Shown in pieces: positions 54,201 to 61,803 of a stretch of 64,000 nt of DNA (its first letter is position 1; every line of letters begins with the position of its first letter). Both the position numbers and the translations under genes were made by a program. Source of the stretch: Bacillaceae bacterium IKA-2 (GTDB lineage Bacteria; Bacillota; Bacilli; Bacillales; Anaerobacillaceae); assembly GCA_031761875.1 (NCBI GenBank), contig CP134492.1:806001-870000 (forward strand), written 5' to 3'. The notes under the pieces are model-generated. The model was given only the letters and a program-made list of their open reading frames with translations. It was not told the DNA's origin and ran no database searches.

Positions 54201-55334
54201 TTGAAATTATTTTCAGGGTTAGCGCAAAAAATAGTCAATGAGGTAACTGATATTTTAGATGAGGAAGTAATCGTTGTTAACCACGAGGGAATAATCATCG
54301 CTGGAAGCGATCATAAGCGGGTTGGGAGCTTTCATGAAGGTGCGCAAATTGCCGTCAAAAAGAAAGAAAAAATCGTTATTTCGAAAGAAGATACCTTTCG
54401 TCTAAAAGGAGTAAAAGCTGGAATTAACTTACCGATCATCTTTCACAATAAAGCTATCGGTGTAATAGGTATTACTGGAGAGCCAAAAGATGTTGCTCAA
54501 TTTGGCGAGCTTATTCAAAGGATGACGGAACTTATTATTCAAGAAGCCCATTTTCATGAAAAATTAGAATCAAAATATCGTGGACTTGAAACATACGTTT
54601 ATGAGTGGTTGCATCTGCGGCATGTCGATGAGGACTTTCGAGAGCGTGGTGAAATACTTGGAATTTCTATGGATACGCCACGTTGTTGTGCGTTATTTGA
54701 AATTGCTCTACCGAGAAAGCCATTTCACGAAGAAGAATTTATTGAGCGTGAAGTGATAGAAGTGTTAAGAGAGTTTTTCCCAAGCAATTCTCAAGATGTT
54801 CTAGTTCAATGGGGAAGTGGTAGATTTGTATTATTAAAGGCGATTAGTAGCAATATTATTGAAGATAGTGTCCTAGCAGAAATAAAGTCAATGCAAGCGA
54901 TACTTAAAGAAAATTATCAGATTAATCTAAATATTGGTATTGGAACAAAGGTATCCGATCCAGCAAAGCTTCATTCTACATATAATCATGCTAAAAAAGC
55001 ACTCCGAGTTGCCAAAAAAAAAGGCTCATTCATTAATTATGATGATTTAACGTTGGATGTTGCATTAGCGGATATAACAGATGAAACAAGAATAGAAGTT
55101 GTTGAAAAAGTATTAGGTATTTTATTAAAGGAAGACGATCTATTAATAACCTTAGAAGCTTATTTAGAAAGTAACCTTTCAATTAAAGAAACGTCAAAGC
55201 AGCTTCATGTTCATATTAATACGCTCCATTACCGCTTGAAACGAATTTTTGAATTAACCGGGTATTCTTTAAAAGAAACTAAAAATTTGGTTATGTTTTA
55301 CATCGCTCTTTCATTTTGGGACGAAATTAGGTGA
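54201..55334 (+). CDS. CdaR-family transcriptional regulator (YsfB-like)
   Basis: 377-aa regulator. The N-terminal sugar-diacid recognition domain (residues ~1-135, LAQKIVNEVTDILDEEVIVV and RLKGVKAGINLPIIFHNKAIG) is followed by a GGDEF-like middle part and a C-terminal PucR-type helix-turn-helix (LSIKETSKQLHVHINTLHYR). TTG 54201 follows AAGGTGGTG. It precedes glycolate oxidase genes as ysfB precedes ysfCD in B. subtilis, so it likely senses glycolate/glycerate-like acids and activates glcDF. Separated from psd by only 17 nt. Confidence 0.88.
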   Translation: MKLFSGLAQKIVNEVTDILDEEVIVVNHEGIIIAGSDHKRVGSFHEGAQIAVKKKEKIVISKEDTFRLKGVKAGINLPIIFHNKAIGVIGITGEPKDVAQFGELIQRMTELIIQEAHFHEKLESKYRGLETYVYEWLHLRHVDEDFRERGEILGISMDTPRCCALFEIALPRKPFHEEEFIEREVIEVLREFFPSNSQDVLVQWGSGRFVLLKAISSNIIEDSVLAEIKSMQAILKENYQINLNIGIGTKVSDPAKLHSTYNHAKKALRVAKKKGSFINYDDLTLDVALADITDETRIEVVEKVLGILLKEDDLLITLEAYLESNLSIKETSKQLHVHINTLHYRLKRIFELTGYSLKETKNLVMFYIALSFWDEIR

Positions 55335-55412
55335 GTGAATTTCATAATACCATTAATTAGGCCATATCAAGCTCACTTAATGGCGTTGAATCTACATTAT
55401 GGAATTCATTTA
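55333..55412. repeat. GTGAATTTCATAA hairpin repeat, copy 2
   Basis: GAGTGAATTTCATAAT pairs with ATTATGGAATTCATTT; an inner pair CCATTAATTAG / CACTTAATGG-type is also present. Lies just after the CdaR gene and could act as a terminator-like structure. Confidence 0.45.
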
Positions 55413-55572
55413 GATAAAAGTACAAAAATTAGTTTATAAACCCCTTTATCTTTGTGTTTTAGCATATAGAAGAAAGCGCTTTATTTTTATATAATGAAAA
55501 GAAGTATTAATTAGCTATGCTTATTTGTAGAAAAAGAGGCTATTATAATCGACTATATAGGGGGATGGAACT

Positions 55573-56985
55573 ATGATTAGTCAAGACGCAAAAAAAAGGT
55601 TTCAAGCAATAGTTGGAGAAGAAAACTACCTTGACTCAAAGCAAAGTCTTGTTGCGTATTCTTACGACGCAACACCAAATTATCAAGCGTTACCACATGC
55701 AGTTATGAAACCGCGAAATACTCAAGATCTATCTAAGATTGTTAAAATTTGCAATGAATTTAAAATTCCAATTGTACCAAGGGGAAATGGAACAAATTTA
55801 TGTGCAGGTACATGTCCTTTAGAGGGAGGAATTGTCCTCATCTTCACGCATATGAATAAAATTTTGGAAATTGACGAAGAAAACTTAACGGTAACGGTCC
55901 AACCAGGACTAATAACGCTAGATATGATAAATGCAGTAGAAGCGAAAGGTTTATTTTATCCACCAGATCCAAGCTCAATGAAAATATCGACAATGGGTGG
56001 AAACATTAGTGAAGGTTCAGGTGGTTTACGTGGTTTAAAGTACGGTGTTACTCGTGACTATGTAATTGGTTTAGAAATAGTTTTACCTAATGGCGACGTT
56101 ATTCGTACAGGTGGAAAGCTTGCAAAAGATGTAGCCGGTTATGATTTTACGAGATTAATGGTCGGGGCTGAAGGAACGTTAGGTGTTGTTACAGAAGCTA
56201 CGCTAAAATTGATTCCTAAACCAGAAACGAAAAAAACAATGTTGGCTCTATATGATAGCTTAGAAGCTGCAGGACGAACAGTGTCGAAAATTATTGCCAA
56301 CAAAATTATTCCAACAACGTTAGAATTTTTGGATCAACCAACGATTCGGGTAGTTGAAGATTTTGCTAAAATCGGATTGCCTACAGATGTGGGTGCAGTT
56401 CTACTCATTGAACAAGACGGGCCTCTTGAAGTAGTAGAAAGAGATATTAAGAGAATCGCCGAAATTTGTGAGGAAGAACAGGCACTATCAGTTCAGATTG
56501 CTCAAACTGATGAGGAAGGCGCAGCCCTAACGGCAGCAAGACGTTCTGCTCTTTCGGCATTAGCTAGATTGAAACCAACGACAATTTTGGAAGATGCAAC
56601 GGTTCCCCGTTCAAAAATAGCTGAAATGGTTCGAGAAATTGAAGTGATTGCCAAACGTAACAACGTACAAATTTGTACATTTGGCCATGCTGGAGATGGA
56701 AATCTACACCCTACTTGCATGACGGATGCGCGTGATAAAGAAGAAATGCACCGAGTTGAAATAGCCTTTGAAGAAATTTTTGAAAAAGCGCTTCAGTTAG
56801 GTGGAACGATTACAGGCGAGCACGGTGTTGGTGTCATGAAGTCGCCATATTTAGCTTGGAAACTTGGTGAAGAAGGCGTTGCGGCAATGAAAACATTAAA
56901 AATGGCTTTTGACCCGAATAACATCATGAACCCTGGAAAAATGTTTGCAAAAGAATCACGCAGACGGTTGGTGGTGAATAAATGA
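55573..56985 (+). CDS. glcD: Glycolate oxidase FAD subunit GlcD
   Basis: 470-aa FAD-linked 2-hydroxyacid dehydrogenase (FAD_binding_4 plus C-terminal oxidase domain). The FAD PP-loop is IPIVPRGNGTNLCAGTCPLEGG (from about residue 72; part shown), with GGNISEGSGGLRGLKYGVT and GVVTEATLKLIP further on. The C-terminal part has FGHAGDGNLHP (substrate/metal His) and GTITGEHGVGVMK. ATG 55573 follows AGGGGGATGG. Overlaps glcF by four bases (ATGA). No GlcE is present; the D-F pair matches B. subtilis YsfC-YsfD. Confidence 0.93.
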   Translation: MISQDAKKRFQAIVGEENYLDSKQSLVAYSYDATPNYQALPHAVMKPRNTQDLSKIVKICNEFKIPIVPRGNGTNLCAGTCPLEGGIVLIFTHMNKILEIDEENLTVTVQPGLITLDMINAVEAKGLFYPPDPSSMKISTMGGNISEGSGGLRGLKYGVTRDYVIGLEIVLPNGDVIRTGGKLAKDVAGYDFTRLMVGAEGTLGVVTEATLKLIPKPETKKTMLALYDSLEAAGRTVSKIIANKIIPTTLEFLDQPTIRVVEDFAKIGLPTDVGAVLLIEQDGPLEVVERDIKRIAEICEEEQALSVQIAQTDEEGAALTAARRSALSALARLKPTTILEDATVPRSKIAEMVREIEVIAKRNNVQICTFGHAGDGNLHPTCMTDARDKEEMHRVEIAFEEIFEKALQLGGTITGEHGVGVMKSPYLAWKLGEEGVAAMKTLKMAFDPNNIMNPGKMFAKESRRRLVVNK

Positions 56986-58310
56986 GTTTCACAAGCGAGA
57001 GAGAACAAGAATTAGCCACTGATATGAAAAAAGGTATGGATTATGATGAACTAATGAACTGTATGAGATGTGGATTTTGTTTACCAGCTTGTCCGACCTA
57101 CCGTGAGTCAGGACAAAACGAAGCAGCATCTCCACGCGGTAGAATTGCTCTCATGAAAGCAGTTGTTGATGGGATAATGGAACCTGATGAAGACTTTGAG
57201 AAACAACTTAGTCTTTGCTTAGGCTGTCGTGCTTGTGAACCAGCTTGTCCATCAGGAGTAAAGTATGGTCACCTTTTGGAAGAAGCCCGTGATATTATTC
57301 AGAAGAAGAAAAAGCATAATTTTCCTGTAAGACTGCTTCGTAGCATCGTCTTTAACGAACTTTTCCCAAAACCGAATCGGATGCGCGCGGTAAGTAGTTT
57401 ATTATGGTTTTATCAAAGTACTGGCATTCAAAAGATTGCTCAAGCTACTCATCTAACCAAAATCGCCCCGGGCAACTTATCTGTGATGGAGCGAGTGCTA
57501 CCAAAAGTGCCATCACCAAGTCGCATGAAAAACCGGCCAACTCATATTGCGGCTGAAGGAACAGTAAAGAAGCGAGTTGCTTTTTTCTCAGGTTGTTTAA
57601 TGGACACAATGTTTATGGAAACAAATGACGCAACTTTTTATATTTTAAAGAAATCAAATTGTGAAATTATCATTCCGAAAAACCAAAATTGTTGTGGAGC
57701 CTTGCATGCGCATAGTGGAGAAAAGGATGGCACGAAAAAATTAGCAAAAGAAAATATCCTAGCTTTTGAAAATGAAAAAGTCGAATATATTGTTTCTAAT
57801 GCTGGTGGATGTGGAGCACTACTAGTTGAATATGGCCATTTATTGAAAGATGAACCAGAATGGGCTGAACGGGCAAAAGCATTTTCAGCTAAAGTAAAGG
57901 ATATCTCAGAGATTTTATATGAAGTTGGCATGCCGAAATTGGTTCTTGATCCGCAAATAATCACTTACCAAGATTCATGTCACTTGCGAAATGTAATGGG
58001 GACATTTATGGCTCCAAGAAAACTAATACAGTCTATTGAAGGCGTTACGTTCAAGGAAATGCATGATGCTGATCGATGTTGCGGTTCAGCTGGTGTTTAC
58101 AACATTATTGAGGAAGAGATGTCGATGCAAATTTTAGATGAAAAAATGAAGGACGCTAAGGCAACTAAAGCAAGAACACTTGTTACTGCAAACCCAGGTT
58201 GTTTATTACAAATGAAGTTAGGTATTGAGCGAGCTGGCTTACAAAAGGATGTTCGAGCTGTTCATATTGTTGATCTTTTAGCAGAAGCACTAAAGAATGC
58301 GGAAGCATAG
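56982..58310 (+). CDS. glcF: Glycolate oxidase iron-sulfur subunit GlcF
   Basis: 442-aa Fe-S protein. Two [4Fe-4S] ferredoxin motifs near the N-terminus (CMRCGFCLPACPTYRESG and CLGCRACEPACPSGVKYG) are followed by two CCG (heterodisulfide reductase-type) domains (NQNCCGALHAHSG, DADRCCGSAGVYN). It passes electrons from GlcD to the quinone pool. The ATG overlaps the glcD stop. A strong terminator follows at 58318. Confidence 0.94.
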   Translation: MSFTSEREQELATDMKKGMDYDELMNCMRCGFCLPACPTYRESGQNEAASPRGRIALMKAVVDGIMEPDEDFEKQLSLCLGCRACEPACPSGVKYGHLLEEARDIIQKKKKHNFPVRLLRSIVFNELFPKPNRMRAVSSLLWFYQSTGIQKIAQATHLTKIAPGNLSVMERVLPKVPSPSRMKNRPTHIAAEGTVKKRVAFFSGCLMDTMFMETNDATFYILKKSNCEIIIPKNQNCCGALHAHSGEKDGTKKLAKENILAFENEKVEYIVSNAGGCGALLVEYGHLLKDEPEWAERAKAFSAKVKDISEILYEVGMPKLVLDPQIITYQDSCHLRNVMGTFMAPRKLIQSIEGVTFKEMHDADRCCGSAGVYNIIEEEMSMQILDEKMKDAKATKARTLVTANPGCLLQMKLGIERAGLQKDVRAVHIVDLLAEALKNAEA

Positions 58311-58317
58311 AAATAAA

Positions 58318-58361
58318 AAGTACCCTACAGACATTAGAAAAAGTCTGTAGGGTACTTTTTT
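58318..58361 (+). terminator. Terminator after glcF
   Basis: AAGTACCCTACAGAC with perfect complement, loop ATTAGAAAAA, then T-run; near-symmetric, so may also stop mrp transcripts. Confidence 0.93.
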
Positions 58362-58363
58362 AG

Positions 58364-58437
58364 TTGGAAAGAAAAAGATAAAAGATGAACGAAAAGAACT
58401 TAAATCTTTTGAACTTCCTAACCAACTAACCAACTTG
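58364..58437. repeat. Low-complexity purine/pyrimidine hairpin repeat, copy 3
   Basis: AGTTGGAAAGAAAAAGATAAAAG on the left, CTTCCTAACCAACTAACCAAC on the right; short version of the elements at 6494 and 15141. Confidence 0.55.
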
Positions 58438-58443
58438 TTCCTA

Positions 58444-58818
58444 TTATGATCTTGCTTTTCTCCCTTTACCTTTAGCTTTTTTGCTCTTTTCCATTGCTAT
58501 TTTTAAATCATCTTGAACGCTGTGCTCCCATAATTTTATACCTGAGTTATAAGCAGAACTAGAAATGATAAATCCAGCAACTGGGGCTGTTAAGAAAACA
58601 AAAATAATCGTTAATAATATTTTTCCACTAAATAGACCTTCAACGTATTGAAAATGGACGAACACGGCAAGCATAATACAAACAACACTTAACGTAGCGC
58701 TCTTGGTAGCCGCATGGAGACGCGCATAGACATCTGGAAACCGTATGATGCCAATAGAACCTAAAAGGCTTAAAAAGCCACCTAAGAGGACAAGGATGCT
58801 AATTATGATCTCGATCAA
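58444..58818 (-). CDS. mrpG: Mrp antiporter subunit MrpG
   Basis: 124-aa membrane subunit with three hydrophobic helices. The family segment SIGIIRFPDVYARLHAATKSATL is present near residue 25 (part shown), and the C-terminus is basic (KSKKAKGKGRKARS). TTG 58818 follows AAGGGGGTG and gives the typical N-terminus MIEIIISILVLLGG; alternative starts at 58827 (GTG) and 58836 (TTG) overlap that site. It overlaps the end of mrpF. Last gene of the antiporter operon. Confidence 0.88.
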   Translation of the reverse strand: MIEIIISILVLLGGFLSLLGSIGIIRFPDVYARLHAATKSATLSVVCIMLAVFVHFQYVEGLFSGKILLTIIFVFLTAPVAGFIISSSAYNSGIKLWEHSVQDDLKIAMEKSKKAKGKGRKARS

Positions 58819-59080
58819 AGACCACACCCCCTTCAATGAATTTCGCCAACGCTATTGTTCCAATAAAAGCTAGTACCGCAATTACCAGGATAACTTCAGC
58901 ATACGCTAACGTGTTTTGAATAATCATAATGATCCCGATGATCCCGATCATCGTTATTCCAATCGTATCAAGGGCAACAACGCGGTCAGACATTGTTGGT
59001 CCTTTAATGACACGAACGAAACAAACAGCAACGGAAAGTGACATGATCATAAGCGCAATATTTAAAGATATTTGTAGCAC
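58799..59080 (-). CDS. mrpF: Mrp antiporter subunit MrpF
   Basis: 93-aa subunit with three membrane helices. The family core is RVIKGPTMSDRVVALDTIG (near residue 25) and AEVILVIAVLAFIGTIALAKFIEGG. In Bacillus MrpF is also linked to cholate efflux. GTG 59080 overlaps the mrpE stop by one base, with GGAGGTGA upstream. Confidence 0.93.
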   Translation of the reverse strand: MLQISLNIALMIMSLSVAVCFVRVIKGPTMSDRVVALDTIGITMIGIIGIIMIIQNTLAYAEVILVIAVLAFIGTIALAKFIEGGVVFDRDHN

Positions 59081-59556
59081 TACTGAGTCACCTCCAAAAT
59101 TGCACGTTCGAATGTATTTTGAATTTGTTTAATCATTGCTTCTTTATCCGGTACATGAATTGAATGAACATAAATTGTTTTTCCATCTTCTGAAAAATAC
59201 ATTGATAACGTACCCGGTGTTAATGAAATTAAACTAGCAAGTAGGGTAACTTCCCATTCTGTTTTAAGTTTTGTTGGTATGGCAATAATCCCAGGCTGAA
59301 TATCGAGTTTTGGACTTAAAACAATTTTGGCAACATCAATATTGGCTAGAATCAGTTCCCACGTAAATAGCAAAATCAGTTTGACGATCGCGATCACACG
59401 GCGAAAGTAAAAATCAAAACGCAAGAAACGTCTTAAGGCAAACAAGAGTGCTATCCCGACAACATACCCGATTAAAAATTCTACCGGGGAGAAGTCACCT
59501 CTAAGTAGCATCCAGACGATCGCCAGACCAATGTTTAATAATATTTGAAATGGCAT
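59080..59556 (-). CDS. mrpE: Mrp antiporter subunit MrpE
   Basis: 158-aa subunit with N-terminal membrane helices (ILLNIGLAIVWMLL, FLIGYVVGIALLFALRRFL) and a cytoplasmic domain with TEWEVTLLASLISLTPGTLS and IYVHSIHVPD typical of MrpE. ATG 59556 is chosen because AAGGAG lies nine bases upstream; the TTG two codons earlier is less likely. Starts 6 nt after the mrpD stop. Confidence 0.92.
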   Translation of the reverse strand: MPFQILLNIGLAIVWMLLRGDFSPVEFLIGYVVGIALLFALRRFLRFDFYFRRVIAIVKLILLFTWELILANIDVAKIVLSPKLDIQPGIIAIPTKLKTEWEVTLLASLISLTPGTLSMYFSEDGKTIYVHSIHVPDKEAMIKQIQNTFERAILEVTQ

Positions 59557-59562
59557 TAGCAA

Positions 59563-61053
59563 CTACTCCTTAAGTACAGAATTAATATAAATTGATGGGT
59601 CTAGTATTTCTTCTGCAACGTCTAATAAATAAATGAAAATAGGTTCCGCAGCTAGCCCCATAAGAACTGCAAGGGCAACAAGCGGTAGAATTGAAAGAAC
59701 GACCTTTCCAATCTTGCGCTCTTTTGCTTCTTCATCCGTTAGTTTTTGTTCTCCCCAGAACGCATAAATAAAGATTTTCATCATTGAGAATATTGTAAGA
59801 AGACCAACGCCCAATGCAACAAAAACGATAAAGTAATGTTCTTCTTGAATACCAGATAACACTAAAGCAAACTTACTGAAAAATCCACTCAGAGGTGGAA
59901 TACCAGCCATCGCCATAGCGGAGACGAAGAATGTCCAACCAAGAAATGGGTGCGTTTTTAGTAATCCGCCCATTTTCTTTAAGTCTGTGGTTCCAGTAAC
60001 TTTTTGTGCAGCCCCAGCATATAAGAATAACGCAGACTTAACAAAAATATTGTGAGCAATATGATACAACGAACCAGCAATTGCAAGCGGTGTAAAGATC
60101 GCTAGCCCCATAATCATATAGCCAACCTGACTAATAATGTGAAAAGTTAAGATTCGCTTAAAGTCAAATTGAGAAACAGCTCCTAATACACCAAAGAACA
60201 TCGTCGCTCCTGCTAAGACCATAATAATCGTATGTGTAAAGGATACATCGTGGTTGAAAACCAGTGTAAACATACGAATAAGCGCGTAAATACCAACTTT
60301 CGTCAATAAACCACCGAAAAGGGCAGCTACTGCAGCTGGTGGACCGTAGTAAGATTTAGGTAGCCAAAAGTAAAGTGGGAATATCGCACCTTTCATCCCG
60401 AATACGATTAAAAATAAAATCGCAATTACATTTAAGACGCCAGTTTGCTCTAATTCGGATACTTTTACGGCAATGTCTGCCAAGTTTAATGTGCCAGTCA
60501 CAGCATAAATATATGAAATGGCAACGATAAACAGTATAGAAGCAAAAATATTAATAATTACATATTTTAATGACTCACGAAGCTGGTATTTTGTTCCACC
60601 GTGAACGATTAAAATATAAGAAGAAATCAACATTACTTCGAAGAATACGAATAAGTTAAAAAGGTCTCCGGTAAGAAATGCTCCATTCACTCCAGTAAGT
60701 AAGAAAAAGTAAAATGAAAAATAGTGACCCTTTTGACGCTCTTCACTTAAAGTTTGAAATCCAAAAAATAAACAAATAACCCCAACGATACTACTGAGTA
60801 AAACCATAAAGGCGGCTAAGTTGTCAGCAACTAAAACAATTCCAAAAGGTGCTGGCCAATTCCCTAATTCAAGCGCTAGAATTTCTCCATAGTATATGAT
60901 ATGGGCTAGGTACAACGAGAAACCAAGTAACGTAAGCATAGTTAGGCCACTGATTACACGTTGCAACTTTAAATTTTTAGGGAAAAGTATTAAGATAACG
61001 CCAACGATTAACGGTAAGAGTATTGGTAGAATGACTATGTTATTCATCATCAT
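59563..61053 (-). CDS. mrpD: Mrp antiporter subunit MrpD
   Basis: 496-aa NuoM/N-like proton-translocating subunit with about 14 membrane helices. Landmarks are FFEVMLISSYILIVHGG (conserved Glu of helix 5), GMKGAIFPLYFWLPKSYYGPP (Lys of helix 7), HIISQVGYMIMGLAIF and GIPPLSGFFSKFAL. It forms the ion path with MrpA. Starts with three Met codons (61053) after AAGGGG, overlapping mrpC by 14 bases. Confidence 0.95.
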   Translation of the reverse strand: MMMNNIVILPILLPLIVGVILILFPKNLKLQRVISGLTMLTLLGFSLYLAHIIYYGEILALELGNWPAPFGIVLVADNLAAFMVLLSSIVGVICLFFGFQTLSEERQKGHYFSFYFFLLTGVNGAFLTGDLFNLFVFFEVMLISSYILIVHGGTKYQLRESLKYVIINIFASILFIVAISYIYAVTGTLNLADIAVKVSELEQTGVLNVIAILFLIVFGMKGAIFPLYFWLPKSYYGPPAAVAALFGGLLTKVGIYALIRMFTLVFNHDVSFTHTIIMVLAGATMFFGVLGAVSQFDFKRILTFHIISQVGYMIMGLAIFTPLAIAGSLYHIAHNIFVKSALFLYAGAAQKVTGTTDLKKMGGLLKTHPFLGWTFFVSAMAMAGIPPLSGFFSKFALVLSGIQEEHYFIVFVALGVGLLTIFSMMKIFIYAFWGEQKLTDEEAKERKIGKVVLSILPLVALAVLMGLAAEPIFIYLLDVAEEILDPSIYINSVLKE

Positions 61054-61378
61054 TCCCCCTTAATTGATCTAAATCATCAGTTTTGTGTTCTTTGTAGGTT
61101 CGATAAGCAAGAACAAGTAAGAACGCTGTCACCCCAAAGCTAATAACAATCGCCGTTAAAATTAGCGCCTGTGGCAGTGGATCGGCGTAAGCTACAGCTT
61201 CTTCTCCTAATAAAGGAGGAGCGCCTTGTTTTAATCCTGATAAAGTTAAGAGTAAAAGATGGGCACCATGACCAAGCATAATGACGCCTAAAATGACTCT
61301 TAATAAGCTTTTAGTTAAAATTAAATACGTACTTACAGTAAAAATAACTCCAATTGTAAAAATCATTAGTATTTCCAT
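61040..61378 (-). CDS. mrpC: Mrp antiporter subunit MrpC
   Basis: 112-aa NuoK-like subunit with three helices. The motif VILGVIMLGHGAHLLLLTLSG includes the usual G-H/N-L pattern, and DPLPQALILTAIVISFGVTA is the conserved third helix. A short acidic tail ends DDLDQLRGNDDE. ATG 61378 overlaps the mrpB stop. Confidence 0.95.
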   Translation of the reverse strand: MEILMIFTIGVIFTVSTYLILTKSLLRVILGVIMLGHGAHLLLLTLSGLKQGAPPLLGEEAVAYADPLPQALILTAIVISFGVTAFLLVLAYRTYKEHKTDDLDQLRGNDDE

Positions 61379-61803
61379 TATGCATCATCCTCCGCAATCG
61401 ATAAGATGGAGAGTAATGCTACCCCAACAACAACAAGGTAAACCCCTAAATCGAACGGTAAAGCAGTTGTTAAATGAATTTCCCCAAGGATAGGAAAAGT
61501 AAAATATCCATCGAATTGAGTTAAAAATGGATATCCAGCAAGTATGGATATAACTCCAGTACCAACAGCAAGTAGCATTCCAACAGCAATCATCGTTTTA
61601 TAATTAAAAGGGATTACTCGTTTAATTGTTTTAACATCATAGGTAACATACAAAAGTAGTAAAGCAGCAGCTGTCATCAATCCTCCAATAAAGCCTCCAC
61701 CTGGGTTGTTATGGCCTGCAAAAAATAGAAATATAGAGAAGGCAAGAATGATAAAGACGACAATTCTAGTAATCATATGGAGCATTAAGAGGTTATTTCT
61801 CAT
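61378..61803 (-). CDS. mrpB: Mrp antiporter subunit MrpB
   Basis: 141-aa membrane subunit with four helices. The family hallmark GHNNPGGGFIGGLMTAAALLL is near residue 28, and GEIHLTTALPFDLGVYLVVVG near residue 105. The start ATG overlaps the mrpA stop in an ATGA junction, indicating coupled translation. Confidence 0.95.
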   Translation of the reverse strand: MRNNLLMLHMITRIVVFIILAFSIFLFFAGHNNPGGGFIGGLMTAAALLLLYVTYDVKTIKRVIPFNYKTMIAVGMLLAVGTGVISILAGYPFLTQFDGYFTFPILGEIHLTTALPFDLGVYLVVVGVALLSILSIAEDDA

